Under the pieces are notes generated by a model. The model searched no databases. It saw only the letters and a list, made by a program, of their open reading frames with translations, and had not been told where the DNA came from. From contig CAWCCQ010000004.1 of assembly GCA_963794215.1 (NCBI GenBank), positions 562,277-626,276 of the forward strand: a stretch of DNA of 64,000 nt. The letters run 5' to 3'. The stretch is from DATKRB01 sp963794215 (GTDB taxonomy: Bacteria > Actinomycetota > Acidimicrobiia > Acidimicrobiales > RAAP-2). The stretch's first letter is position 1, and every line of letters begins with the position of its first letter. The position numbers were made by a program, and so were the translations under genes. This document shows, piece after piece, positions 28,268 through 36,863 of the stretch.

Positions 28268-29734
28268 ATGAGTGATCGCCATGATTCCCAAGTTCAGTCG
28301 GTCGATCGAGCCAACGGTACCCATCGAGTTGTTATCGTGGGCGGTGGCTTCGGAGGGCTACCGGCTACCCGCCTGCTCGGCGGAAAACGTGTCGACGTCA
28401 CCCTGGTCGACCGGCGCAATCATCATCTCTTTCAACCGCTTCTCTACCAGACAGCGACGGGGATGCTCTCGCCTGGCCAGATTGCGCCCGCCCTGAGGCA
28501 CGTCATACGAAGAAAGAAGAACGTTTGTGTCCAGCTGGCCGAGGTGGGCGACATCGACCTTGAGCGCCGTGTTGTTCATGCCACCGCCGCTGGGCGAACC
28601 GAGGTCGAGTACCCGTACGATAGTCTTATCGTCGCCGCTGGCGTGACGCAGTCGTACTTCGGCCACGACGAGTTCGCGCTCTTTGCCCCTGGGATGAAGA
28701 CCCTCGACGACGCGCTCGAGCTGAGGAGGCGAATCTTCGGGGCATTTGAGATGGCCGAGATGATCACTGACCCCGCCGAGAAGAAACTCTGGCTAACGTT
28801 TGTCGTGGTCGGCGCGGGTCCTACTGGTGTGGAATTGGCGGGCCAGATCCGTGAACTGGCGAACCGTAACCTGAAGGGCGAATTCCGTACGTTCGAGTCA
28901 TCGTCCGCTCGAGTCATTCTGGTAGACGGTGGGAAAGAGCCTCTGGCCACATTCGGGGATCAGCTCTCTGGTAGGGCGACGAAGACTCTGCTACATCTCG
29001 GTATCGAGTTGCGGATGGGTGAGCGAGTCGTTGGTGTCGATCCGGGTGGCGTCGATATGGACGGGCCGAACGGATCTTCGAGGCTCGACGCGCGCACCAC
29101 CATTTGGGCTGCCGGAGTCCAAGCCTCCCCGCTCGCTGGATCGTTGGCAGCTGCCTCTGGCGCGGAGGTGGATCGGGCCGGTCGGGTCACTGTGCTAGCG
29201 GATCTCTCGCTGCCTGGCTACCCTGAAGTATTCATCGTTGGCGACATGGCCAACAGCAACAATTTACCCGGCGTTGCCGAAGTGGCCATGCAAGGTGGCC
29301 TCCATGCTGCCAATACCATTCTCCGACGGCTGAAGGGCAAGCCCACCGAGCCATTTCGCTATCGGGACTTGGGCACCGTGGCCACGATTGGACGGTTCCG
29401 CGCCATCGTGAGTGTGCGGGGCGTTCATCTGAGCGGCTTCGCAGGTTGGCTGGTGTGGATGTTCGTTCACCTGGGCTTCCTGACAGGCTTCGGTAATCGG
29501 CTCACGACGATGCTGAAGTGGTTGCGGTCAATGATCGGAAGTGGCCGGTCCGAGCGAGAGTTCAGTACCGCCCATACCGGAGGTGACCTCAGCCTGCCGG
29601 ATGAGGTGAAGAAGATTGTCGAGCCCACGCTGTTTCCGGTGATCGAGCAGTCTGCACGGTCTGCCACCACACCCTCGTCTGACGACGAGGCCGCTGGTAA
29701 TCAGCCCGCTCCGTCCTCGGAACGACGCAGGTGA
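28268..29734 (+). CDS. NAD(P)/FAD-dependent oxidoreductase, type II NADH dehydrogenase-like
   Basis: A 488-residue flavoprotein. The FAD-binding Rossmann motif is VVIVGGGFGGLPATRLL (about residues 20-36), followed by the NDH-2 hallmark HHLFQPLLYQTATG. The NAD-binding motif is FVVVGAGPTGVELAGQI (about 178-194) and the FAD contact is GDMANSNN near residue 325. A C-terminal amphipathic/hydrophobic stretch (LVWMFVHLGFLTGFGNRLTTML) fits peripheral membrane attachment. It would oxidise NADH and reduce quinone without proton pumping. It starts 234 nt after the GH15 gene. The frame is intact. Confidence 0.9.
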   Translation: MSDRHDSQVQSVDRANGTHRVVIVGGGFGGLPATRLLGGKRVDVTLVDRRNHHLFQPLLYQTATGMLSPGQIAPALRHVIRRKKNVCVQLAEVGDIDLERRVVHATAAGRTEVEYPYDSLIVAAGVTQSYFGHDEFALFAPGMKTLDDALELRRRIFGAFEMAEMITDPAEKKLWLTFVVVGAGPTGVELAGQIRELANRNLKGEFRTFESSSARVILVDGGKEPLATFGDQLSGRATKTLLHLGIELRMGERVVGVDPGGVDMDGPNGSSRLDARTTIWAAGVQASPLAGSLAAASGAEVDRAGRVTVLADLSLPGYPEVFIVGDMANSNNLPGVAEVAMQGGLHAANTILRRLKGKPTEPFRYRDLGTVATIGRFRAIVSVRGVHLSGFAGWLVWMFVHLGFLTGFGNRLTTMLKWLRSMIGSGRSEREFSTAHTGGDLSLPDEVKKIVEPTLFPVIEQSARSATTPSSDDEAAGNQPAPSSERRR

Positions 29735-30189
29735 CTTCGCCGAGAGAGCGTCGTCAGACCGCGTCCCGTACTACTAGCAGGCTACGGGCCTGCGGCCAGA
29801 GGGCAAGGTGACAGTGAACGTTACGTCCGCGTTCTCGACTTCTTGTTCGGTCCACTATGGACCTCACCCCCAGTGTCACTGACCGTTTTCACGTAGGGAC
29901 AATCGTTCCGCGATCGCTGTCGGACTATCCACCTCCGTCGGCTTGGGCCAGATGAGATCTGGCTCGATAGCCGAACGATGAATAGGGAGTACCGGGCACG
30001 ATCGCCTCCGAATACCCCGCCGATCTGGCGTCGGTACCTGCCCGCGTGCCCCATGCGAAGACGGACGCTGGGCACGAGCATTCGCTACGAGTCCCGCCCA
30101 GGATCTGGGGTCGGCCAGCACCGGATCCAGTATCGTCTTCAGCGATTTATGCGGCGCGAAGGGACCTGCCGACTATGGGGAGTTCTTCC
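29735..30189. other. Intergenic region, nothing supported
   Basis: About 450 bases between the convergent NADH dehydrogenase and SHOCT genes. One half-match to the regulon repeat (TCACCC at 29864) has no partner half. No hairpin or gene seen. Confidence 0.4.
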
Positions 30190-30444
30190 TCAGGCGAGGA
30201 TCCTCGCCTTTTGGGCGGCGAATTCCTCATCGGTGAGGATGCCCTGTTCGTGGAGCTTCCCGAGCTTCTCGAGCGCTTCGTAAGGATCCTCAGCGGCTTC
30301 TTCGGGTTGGGGCGCCATGGGGGGGGCTTGCGCCGCCGCCGCTTGCTGCTGCTTCCTGGCCATGTGGCCGCTGACAGCGCCGGCAGTTCCCGCCACCACC
30401 GCAGTACCAACCGCCATACGGGCGATGGGACGTCGTCGCATCAT
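30190..30444 (-). CDS. SHOCT-domain protein, small
   Basis: An 84-residue protein: an N-terminal basic start and weakly hydrophobic helix (ARMAVGTAVVAGTAGAVSGHM), an Ala/Gln/Pro-rich linker, and a C-terminal SHOCT motif (ALEKLGKLHEQGILTDEEFAAQKARILA). It lies 30 nt downstream of the DUF6325 gene on the same strand, so the two are probably cotranscribed from promoter copy H. The layout is common in actinobacteria, where this pair often sits with stress genes. Confidence 0.85.
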   Translation of the reverse strand: MMRRRPIARMAVGTAVVAGTAGAVSGHMARKQQQAAAAQAPPMAPQPEEAAEDPYEALEKLGKLHEQGILTDEEFAAQKARILA

Positions 30445-30474
30445 GATGAGCCTCTTTCTCTTTGTGCCGGATTA

Positions 30475-30894
30475 CTACTGAGCCAGCGCTTCTATGGCGC
30501 TCACCAGCTCGTATGGGATTCGCGCGCCCTCGAGCACCACTCCGCCCGCTTGACGGACGGCGTCGGCGAACGGGGCCGCCCAAAGGTCCTCCCAGATGAG
30601 AAGGCCCGCCGACGTGTTCGGCTCCAGAAAGGAGGCGGCATGCTCGATGTCCTCGGGGCTGATTACGCCGCCGACTTCAGCGTCCAGACTCTGGACCACC
30701 GTGGCCTCGGCATCGGTGAGCTGGTCAAACTCGAATGCGGTGATCGCACCGTCCTTGTCCTTACTAATGAACACGAGGTCAAGGACACGCACGGTCGAGC
30801 TCTCGATCAGGTCGGCAAGGGCTGGCACGATCTTTCCGTGAAAATTATTGTCAGGGAAACCCACGATGATGTACTCGACAGGTCCGATGGCCAT
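30475..30894 (-). CDS. DUF6325 family protein
   Basis: A 139-residue soluble protein starting AIGPVEYIIVGFPDNNFHGKI, followed by ALADLIESSTVRVLDLVFISKD and a C-terminal SAGLLIWEDLWAAPFADAVR region, all hallmarks of DUF6325 (related to DUF1269). It is probably a small ferredoxin-like fold with a regulatory or membrane-associated role, unknown in detail. First gene of an operon with the SHOCT protein; promoter copy H ends 57 nt upstream of the ATG. Confidence 0.88.
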   Translation of the reverse strand: MAIGPVEYIIVGFPDNNFHGKIVPALADLIESSTVRVLDLVFISKDKDGAITAFEFDQLTDAEATVVQSLDAEVGGVISPEDIEHAASFLEPNTSAGLLIWEDLWAAPFADAVRQAGGVVLEGARIPYELVSAIEALAQ

Positions 30895-30950
30895 GGCAGT
30901 CCTTCCCTCTCGGCTTGGCGCCATGGTGGCACCGAATGGCCCTTGCCTCC

Positions 30951-30967
30951 TCACCTTGTGGGGGTGA
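30951..30967 (-). promoter_or_regulatory. Inverted repeat copy H upstream of DUF6325-SHOCT
   Basis: On the minus strand TCACCC-N5-AGGTGA, eleven of twelve matches. The geometry to the gene fits the other copies, but no CTA-type -10 is seen in register (CCACCA there). Confidence 0.55.
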
Positions 30968-31278
30968 TTGAGCCACTTGAACACCAGGTCCGCAGCCCGG
31001 GAGCTCGGCATGGCCCGGGACGGACCGAAACCAACTTTCGCACCAGCCTGTGGGGCCGCGGCACCCGGGCCTGATCAGCCGGCGGCTCCTCATCCGCCTT
31101 GGGGGGGTGCCGGGACCGGTGTCTCGACGTGCGCCGACCGGTGAGAGCACCGCCGAACAGATCGCATAGAGACTAAAGGAGATGCAATCAGATCCCGTGG
31201 CCAGGGACCTTTTCCGGAGCTGGCTGATCAGGAACGGGTGAGCCTGGGAGCGGTGGGGCATCACTATGGGCGGACCTC

Positions 31279-31680
31279 GTGTCGACCGCAGAGGTCGGGT
31301 CGTTGAGCGAGGAAGGTCGCGCTGTGGTTGGTGAGGCGTTGCTGGCGTCCTGGCGGGACACGCCAACATGGCCGAGCGCGATCGACGGGCCGGAGAAGCC
31401 AGTGGGGATCTGGAGCCGGATGTCGGTGAGCCCTCCGGAGACCAACGTGTCACCGTCAACTTGGCGGCGGCCGCTTGATGCGGGCGGCAACTCCAACGGC
31501 GAGGTCCCGATGCTGCGCTTCGCTCGAGTCGCTGAGCGCGACGCAATGAGCCTGCACGACCCCGAGAGGGAGTTCGAGTGTGTCGCTGCATTTGAGGATG
31601 CGCGAGAGCGGGCCAAGGACAAGTCTTGGACGGTCGTCAGCATCAAACGCGACTGGGCCCAGGTGTTTCCTGAGAACTAG
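31279..31680 (+). CDS. Hypothetical protein, 133 residues
   Basis: A reading frame from a GTG at 31279. The C-terminal half (ECVAAFEDARERAKDKSW, then TVVSIKRDWAQVFPEN) looks like real protein, with amphipathic helix periodicity; the N-terminal half is less convincing. No domain recognised and the Shine-Dalgarno is weak. The antisense frame over the same bases is Ser/Arg/Pro-rich and looks like a shadow. Confidence 0.4.
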   Translation: MSTAEVGSLSEEGRAVVGEALLASWRDTPTWPSAIDGPEKPVGIWSRMSVSPPETNVSPSTWRRPLDAGGNSNGEVPMLRFARVAERDAMSLHDPEREFECVAAFEDARERAKDKSWTVVSIKRDWAQVFPEN

Positions 31681-32049
31681 CCTGTCCGCCAAGGCTTGAG
31701 CAGTCGCCTGGTCCCCATCGGCGGCAAAAACTGCGGCCGCCCTTTCGTGTTCCTGGCTGCCTCGACCGTCGTGGCGCCGGTCATCGCCTTCTGCCTAGTC
31801 GGCAATCGAGCAGATCAGTCGCTCAACAGCTTAGATTTCTTGGCTCCAAGCCCGCACGACCGCCATCATGGCTACCCTCTTTACACTGATCGGCGTTTGC
31901 GCTCCTCGCCGCAAATTATTGCCGGCTTCTGACAGGCCCCGGAGCGAACTCCCTCGCGGGTCCGAGGTCGAAATCTCGGCGTCGTTTGGAGCGCGGCAAC
32001 CTCGAGCGGCCGCGGCCGAGCGGCCAACGAATGCGTTCGGGCAGTACTT
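31681..32049. other. Intergenic region, nothing supported
   Basis: About 370 bases without a convincing gene or hairpin between the hypothetical gene and the convergent small membrane protein. Confidence 0.4.
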
Positions 32050-32235
32050 CTAAGCTCTCGAGAGTCGTGAAATGCTCGATCCGCCCAGCAGCCCGGACGC
32101 AATTACCCCGAGGGGAAGCATTGCCCAGTAGCCCAGTTTGAAGTGAAGGTTTCCGAAAAACAGCATGAGGAGCCAGGTCGCCGGGAACGTGGATACGAGA
32201 AATACCACCGCTCCGACAATGAGTGCTCTGATCAT
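32050..32235 (-). CDS. Small two-helix membrane protein
   Basis: A 61-residue protein. Helix one is ALIVGAVVFLVSTFPATWLL, helix two GYWAMLPLGVIASGLLGGS, with a short basic end. AAGGAGCAGACAG precedes the ATG at 32235. It resembles other tiny stress-associated membrane proteins in this island. A degenerate version of the regulon repeat (GGGTGA at 32350-32355 with a poor left half) lies about 110 nt upstream. Confidence 0.65.
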   Translation of the reverse strand: MIRALIVGAVVFLVSTFPATWLLMLFFGNLHFKLGYWAMLPLGVIASGLLGGSSISRLSRA

Positions 32236-32623
32236 CTGTCTGCTCCTTGGGGTCGGTTTCTCTGGATTTGAACTGCTTGAGCATGGCACCACCGGGTGAT
32301 CCTTGCCACCGCCTCGGAGTTGCCGAACACGAATCGGTCTCGCCTGGTTGGGTGACCTGAGCCCATCGGGCAACGCGGCGCTTGTCCCGCCGCTGTCGCA
32401 GCCAGAACCCGGGGCGAGGTGGACACTCCGTCGTCATCGCTACGAGAGCGCCAACAGGAGTGGCGGAGCAACCGGCTTCATGATGACCGGGCCGCCCTCG
32501 AAGCGGTGCCGCGAACAACGAGGTCGCGAGTGAACACGAAGTTCGAGTTGTCTTCGGGGAGGCGCGCGCTACTGCGGGAACTCTGGGGCCGCACATGAAA
32601 CCCGCGCATGACCAATGCGTCAG
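32236..32623. other. Intergenic region between two minus-strand membrane-protein genes
   Basis: No gene supported. Contains two isolated GGGTGA half-sites (32294-32299 and 32350-32355) without good partners. Confidence 0.4.
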
Positions 32624-33133
32624 TTACTTGACCTCCTTGGCGGCCTCCTGGACAGCCTTGTCGATGTCGTTGGACTTGACGTCCAGTTCCTTGGCAACGC
32701 GCTTGTCAGCCTTCAATTCGAACTTTTCCAAGGCCGTTTCCAAGAAGCTCTCCCCGACGATAATGAGGGCAGCTTCTCCATCGTCGATGATATCGCCGAG
32801 CTCCTTCACGTCGGCTCGAGACATACCCCGCCACAGGTGTCCGCTTACTCCACCGACTGCGGCACCGACGATTGCGGTGCCGATGATCGAAGGGGGAAAC
32901 AATATCCCGACGAGGGCGCCGGCGGCCGCTCCGCCCCAGGCTCCGTGCCGGGTCGCCATCTCATCCTTGTTCACGTGGATCTTCCCGCTGCCGTCTTTGG
33001 TCAGCACCGCAGCGTCATAGGTGCCGATGGCGCCGCGCAGGTGAAGGTCCTTCAAGACCTCGTAGTCGTTCCGTGCGCTCACCTCGTCGGGGTAAGTGCC
33101 AATAAATAGGAAGACGCTGTCGGGCTTGGCCAT
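32624..33133 (-). CDS. DUF1269 domain-containing membrane-associated protein
   Basis: A 169-residue protein with a DUF1269 fold. The N-terminal ferredoxin-like half is SVFLFIGTYPDEVSARNDYEV and AVLTKDGSGKIHVNK. A Gly/Ala-rich hydrophobic hairpin follows (GAWGGAAAGALVGILFPP, GTAIVGAAVGGVSGHL), then VKELGDIIDDGEAALIIVG and a Lys-rich C-terminus. GGAGGAG precedes the ATG at 33133. Perfect promoter copy J is upstream. The family is linked to envelope or stress functions without a defined activity. Confidence 0.88.
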   Translation of the reverse strand: MAKPDSVFLFIGTYPDEVSARNDYEVLKDLHLRGAIGTYDAAVLTKDGSGKIHVNKDEMATRHGAWGGAAAGALVGILFPPSIIGTAIVGAAVGGVSGHLWRGMSRADVKELGDIIDDGEAALIIVGESFLETALEKFELKADKRVAKELDVKSNDIDKAVQEAAKEVK

Positions 33134-33221
33134 ATTGTTGCTCCTCCGTCTCACGTCGTCTGGCCCATGCCAGAGTCTTCGCGGGCCCCCGGCACGCTAG
33201 GGGTGGACCGATGGGCCGTCC

Positions 33222-33238
33222 TCACCCTGATCGGGTGA
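33222..33238 (-). promoter_or_regulatory. Inverted repeat TCACCC-N5-GGGTGA (copy J) with CTAGCG -10
   Basis: Perfect repeat. CTAGCG (33195-33200, minus strand) begins exactly 22 nt after it. The predicted start site near 33188 leaves a leader of about 55 nt before the DUF1269 gene. Confidence 0.75.
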
Positions 33239-33454
33239 CCTATCGGGCCTCGTTACCCCTGCATCCCAGACGCATCGGATTGGCCGCCAGGACTCAGGAT
33301 GAGTGAGGTCTGTGGCCTCGATCGGGGTCGCCTGCTACCCGTGTATGACGTGGGTGCGCATGTCGGTCGCACTGGCTGGGTGCCGAAGCCACCGGCGTTG
33401 CAGACGCGTCCGGCCTCTGTCTCGATTGGCCTGACGGCGGCCACTCTTCGGAGC

Positions 33455-33655
33455 AGTCGAGGTGTTACCACGCGAGGCGGAATCCACGGGCCGCGGCGTT
33501 GACAAGTTCGTCCCGGTCCAAGTGGCCCTCGTCCCGCCGCCAGACCGGGATGAAGTTCGCGGATCTCGGGTCGGCTGCGATCATCGTTATGGGGGCCACT
33601 GTCGTCGAGGTTATCGATGAGCTCTGGCTTTGTGATCACGTCGCATCCCTCGAGC
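33455..33655 (-). pseudogene. Fragment of a deazaflavin-dependent nitroreductase (paralogue of 42032-42508)
   Basis: In two frames it encodes the C-terminal third of the family: CDVITKPELIDNLDD, then RSANFIPVWRRDEGHLDRDE and LVNAAARGFRLAW. These align with RDVTARPDLIDDADE and AAGFIPIARRDDGQFDRDG of the intact gene at 42 kb. It is followed directly by SDR and MarR fragments, as described in the next entries. Confidence 0.7.
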
Positions 33656-33712
33656 CTGGCATGGCCTCGATCTGCTCGTAGCGGGTGAGGTCGGCGATCG
33701 CGGCAGCGATGT
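33656..33712 (-). pseudogene. Fragment of an SDR oxidoreductase (paralogue of 42593-43351)
   Basis: About 57 bases encoding AAIADLTRYEQIEAM, matching AISDLTQYDEIEAM of the intact SDR at 43.1 kb in the same orientation. Both flanks of the original gene are missing. Confidence 0.6.
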
Positions 33713-33805
33713 CGAGAGATGCTCGACGGTATGGTCCGAAACGTGGCGGCAGACGACGAGCTTGCGCGATAGGCCGGACTACTGGCGGCCGACCCTTGTC
33801 GCCGC
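33713..33805 (+). pseudogene. C-terminal fragment of a MarR regulator (paralogue of 43896-44369)
   Basis: Encodes MLDGMVRNVAADDELAR, matching VLDRLVRNVAADDEPRH at the end of the intact MarR gene. DNA similarity extends past its stop (GGCCGGACTACTGGCGGCC against GGCCGGGCTCTTGGAGGCC). Confidence 0.65.
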
Positions 33806-33997
33806 CTGCTGAGTGGAACCACACCGAGCTGACGTACGAAACGTCGCCACGCCACTCGGCAGAGCGACCCGCCCTCCGAGCGGCGCCAGATGCAAGGCAA
33901 CTCCTCCTTGGACTCCCAGTGGCTCGCTCCGATGTAGATCGGTGCTCGGTCTGGCCGGGCGACTCCTTCGGCCGGAAGTCATCCGGGCGTCGGTTAC

Positions 33998-35587
33998 TCA
34001 GGTGGCGCGGCGTCGGGCGCGCAGCACGATATCGTCGACGTGGTGTGAACTAGATGCGGGTCCGGGCGGACGAGGTCGCTTCTCGTGAACCGCGATGTCC
34101 CATTGCTCCGAGCCGGCGATGGTTGCTGCGAAATCCTCGACCCGGAGGTAGGCATCTGGGTCGAATGCCTGGCTGTGAGCCGGCAGGTCGATGGCCGCTC
34201 GCATCGGCTGGATGTCGTGGCCGACTACGAGCAGCGTGCCACCGGGAGCAACCGCGTTCATGAGGTTGCGTAGACCCCGGCCGTCGGGGGTGCGAGGAAT
34301 TGAGGCGTACTGGGCCGACACGAGGTCATAGGCGTCGGTTTTGAACGCGTCGAGTGCGTTCGCATCAGCGTGATGGCACTCGACGCGTAGACCGCGGCGT
34401 ACGGCTTGCGCGTTGACCCGATCCAGCGCACGTTGAGAGATGTCACTCGCTGTCACGTTCCAACCCTGTTCGGCCAGCCAGAGCGCGTCGCCGCCCTCGC
34501 CCGCGCCGACGTCGAGAGCGCGGCCGGGCGCTAGGCCGCTGATCTCCTCGACGAGCGTGCCGTTCGGATGCCCGCTCCACAGCTGGTCGCCCCCGTAGCG
34601 GTGATCCCAGTCGGCTTCATTGGCCGATAGTCGGGCCGTGGTTCGGACGTCGTCGTGGGCGAGACTGAAGCTGATCATGGCGCCGACCCGGCTGCCGCTG
34701 GCGGCGGCGGACAACACTTGGTGGCTCGGATCGGTCAGGTTGCCGGCCGCGAAGAGGCCCGGGATTGCTGTCTGCCCCGTCGTTTCAGTCTGCACGACCT
34801 CGCCTAGCCCGCTCGGGTGCGCAACAAGTCGAAGGCCGAGCGACGCGAATGGCTCGACGTGGACCTTGAACCGGGTACCGACGACGACGACGTCGGCGAC
34901 TGTGCGACCATGGTTGGCGAGCTCAAGCGCCGCGACGTGGCCGTCGGCGCCGGTGACGATGCGCCTCACCCGCCCGTGCAGGATGAGGACGCCTCTCGCT
35001 CGCAGGGCGTCAAGTTCGGCGCCGGCAGCGTCGACGTGACCGTGAAGGACGATGGTGAGCTCGGCGCAGAGGTGGTGGAACAACGCGGCGGCGTGCAATT
35101 CCGACGGGTGGGTGACGATCTGGACGACGCGCCGGTCACGGACCTCGAACCCGTGACAGAACGGACAGTGGAGAACGTCGCGCCCCCAGTGTTCAGCGAG
35201 GCCGTCAATGTCCGGCAACTCGTTTACCAGACCGGTGGCGGCAAGAACCCGACGAGCGACGATGCAGCGACCGCCAAGGAGCTCGACCCGGAAGAGACCG
35301 TCATCGGTGCGGGTCACACGACGAGCACGACCTGGGAGGATTTCGCCCCCGTAGCTGCGGACCTCCTCGTGACCAACGGTGACCAGCTCCAGCGGCGGAA
35401 GCCCCTCGTGGCCGAGGTAGCCGTGCATGTAGGCGGTCGGCACGTTGTGCAGCTCGCCCTCGTCGACAACGATCACAGAGCGGCGCTGGCGGCCGAGTTG
35501 AAGTGCCGCGGCGAGTCCGGCGGCCGATCCACCGATGACGGCGACGTCGCAGTGACGCTCGACGGTTACGGGGGCGTGGTCACTCAT
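33998..35587 (-). CDS. Fused thioredoxin-reductase-like oxidoreductase / SAM-dependent methyltransferase
   Basis: A 529-residue two-part enzyme. Residues 1-320 are a thioredoxin-reductase-like flavoprotein: the FAD motif DVAVIGGSAAGLAAALQL, the redox pair in HCPFCHGFEV, and FAAGNLTDPSHQVLSAAASG at the end of the FAD domain. Residues 325-529 are a class I methyltransferase: the SAM-binding motif ALDVGAGEGGDALWLAEQGW, then VTASDIS and LVSAQYASIP. This fusion is a known actinobacterial architecture. The substrate is unknown; a redox-plus-methylation detoxification role, for instance of chalcogen or thiol compounds, is a guess. It is divergent from a broken XRE-cupin regulator 32 nt away, a common pairing. 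Frame intact. Confidence 0.9.
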   Translation of the reverse strand: MSDHAPVTVERHCDVAVIGGSAAGLAAALQLGRQRRSVIVVDEGELHNVPTAYMHGYLGHEGLPPLELVTVGHEEVRSYGGEILPGRARRVTRTDDGLFRVELLGGRCIVARRVLAATGLVNELPDIDGLAEHWGRDVLHCPFCHGFEVRDRRVVQIVTHPSELHAAALFHHLCAELTIVLHGHVDAAGAELDALRARGVLILHGRVRRIVTGADGHVAALELANHGRTVADVVVVGTRFKVHVEPFASLGLRLVAHPSGLGEVVQTETTGQTAIPGLFAAGNLTDPSHQVLSAAASGSRVGAMISFSLAHDDVRTTARLSANEADWDHRYGGDQLWSGHPNGTLVEEISGLAPGRALDVGAGEGGDALWLAEQGWNVTASDISQRALDRVNAQAVRRGLRVECHHADANALDAFKTDAYDLVSAQYASIPRTPDGRGLRNLMNAVAPGGTLLVVGHDIQPMRAAIDLPAHSQAFDPDAYLRVEDFAATIAGSEQWDIAVHEKRPRPPGPASSSHHVDDIVLRARRRAT

Positions 35588-35619
35588 GACCTGACGATAC
35601 CTTCGTATCCCAACAGCGC

Positions 35620-36135
35620 ATGAGACCGGAGGATATTCGCAAGAACATCGAAGGAGTAATGGAGCTTCACGAGATCGAACAGGTGTTTCGGACCCGGTTG
35701 CGAAATCTACGGCAGACGATCAGTCTGTCGCTTGACGAGCTCGCGACACGTACGAACTTCAGCTTCTCTACGATCGGTCGAATCGAGACTGGCAGCGGAC
35801 GATGAGGCTTGACATGCTACTCTCGCTGCCACGGCCCTTCCCGTGGAGGCTCAAGGCACTCCTCGACGTGCGCCGCGAGGACGACGTTCGCCCCACTACG
35901 AACAGCTGCGACGAGCGCACGACCGAGCCACTGGGCTGCTCAACAACGCGGGGACCCCGATCACGACTGGTTTTGCGTGTTCGAGGGAAGGATGGCCTGT
36001 CGCTGGACGAACGAGCGAGCGCCGTCGAGACTGGTGAGGGCGTCGAATTTGTCACCATGACGCTGCACGCTCTCGTAGTTATCGAGGCCCGGCCGAGCTC
36101 ATCATGATCTTCGACCGCGACGGCCACCCGACCGC
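35620..36135 (+). pseudogene. XRE-family regulator with cupin domain, several frameshifts
   Basis: The N-terminal HTH is intact (FRTRLRNLRQTISLSLDELA, then FSFSTIGRIETGSGR, then a stop). The rest continues in other frames: a middle part around LDMLLSLPRPF and LLDVRRED, then HDWFCVFEGRMACR, ETGEGVEFVTMTLHALVVIE and AELIMIFDRDGHPTARPS, a typical cupin C-terminus. At least three frame changes are needed. It probably repressed the divergent oxidoreductase-methyltransferase. ATGs at 35620 and 35659 are both possible starts. Confidence 0.75.
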
Positions 36136-36140
36136 GCGTC

Positions 36141-36485
36141 CATCACGAAACCGGCCGCCGCCCGACGGAGCGACCTCGCAGGCCCTGGCGCGACTTCGGC
36201 TTCGGACCAGGCGATGATCGAAGCGAAGGATCCCTACTGACCGGCCGCCGAGTTTTCGGTGACCCGCCTGATGGTCTGCTGGCTCGTGGGGCGGCCGTGA
36301 CCTTCGGACTAGACCGGCACGTCCGCACCGCCCCAGCCCGCGGAACTTACCGCCCTGGCATGTAGCGTGCCGATCGGAAGGGCCGCGAATCGAGGCGTTC
36401 GGGCATCGACCTGGTCCGATTTGTGCGTTCGCCACGAACCTCGTTGCCCCTGGTCCTCGGGCCCGCACGGCGCGAGAATTCGAGC
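36141..36485. other. Intergenic region, nothing supported
   Basis: About 345 bases upstream of the DUF5335 gene. Open frames here have no recognisable content and no regulon repeat was found. Confidence 0.4.
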
Positions 36486-36863
36486 ATGGCAAAGCACACG
36501 AAGGGTCGGCGCACCGACATGATCCACGAGCGCAACAAGGAAGACTGGCACAAGGTGCTGGAAGAACTCACCCTGGCGCGGGCTGGGGACGATGTCACAA
36601 TCGAGCTATTGGACGCCGAGTTCGGCGACGAGTTCGAGGCGGAACAGGTACCGCTCGCTTACATCGAGTACGACGAGCACGCCGACGAAGCGTCGGTCGC
36701 TGTGGGCGGCCGGGACGGCCGGTACCCGGTCGTCCTCCGGCACTCGATCGAGCATCCCACGGCGATCCTGACGGACTCGAAGCCGCCCATGCTGCCTCTG
36801 GCTGTCCAGATCGTGGGGGCGGACGGTTCCGAGACCCTGGTCACCGTCCTCCCCAGCGCCTGA
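36486..36863 (+). CDS. DUF5335 family protein
   Basis: A 125-residue soluble acidic protein: RNKEDWHKVLEELTLARAGDD, then VTIELLDAEFGDEFEAEQVP, then LAYIEYDEHADEASVAVGG and a beta-rich end with LRHSIEHPTAI. The pattern matches DUF5335 proteins of actinobacteria. I start at the ATG at 36486; the Shine-Dalgarno is weak (GAG). Function unknown. Confidence 0.82.
   Translation: MAKHTKGRRTDMIHERNKEDWHKVLEELTLARAGDDVTIELLDAEFGDEFEAEQVPLAYIEYDEHADEASVAVGGRDGRYPVVLRHSIEHPTAILTDSKPPMLPLAVQIVGADGSETLVTVLPSA

Noticed and set aside
29864..29880. TCACCC followed by a possible right half-site, candidate regulon repeat
   Set aside because: The right half (GTCACT) matches GGGTGA at too few positions and no gene start is suitably placed.
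31188..31646. A 152-codon minus-strand frame
   Set aside because: Ser/Arg/Pro-rich and antisense to the more plausible hypothetical gene at 31279.
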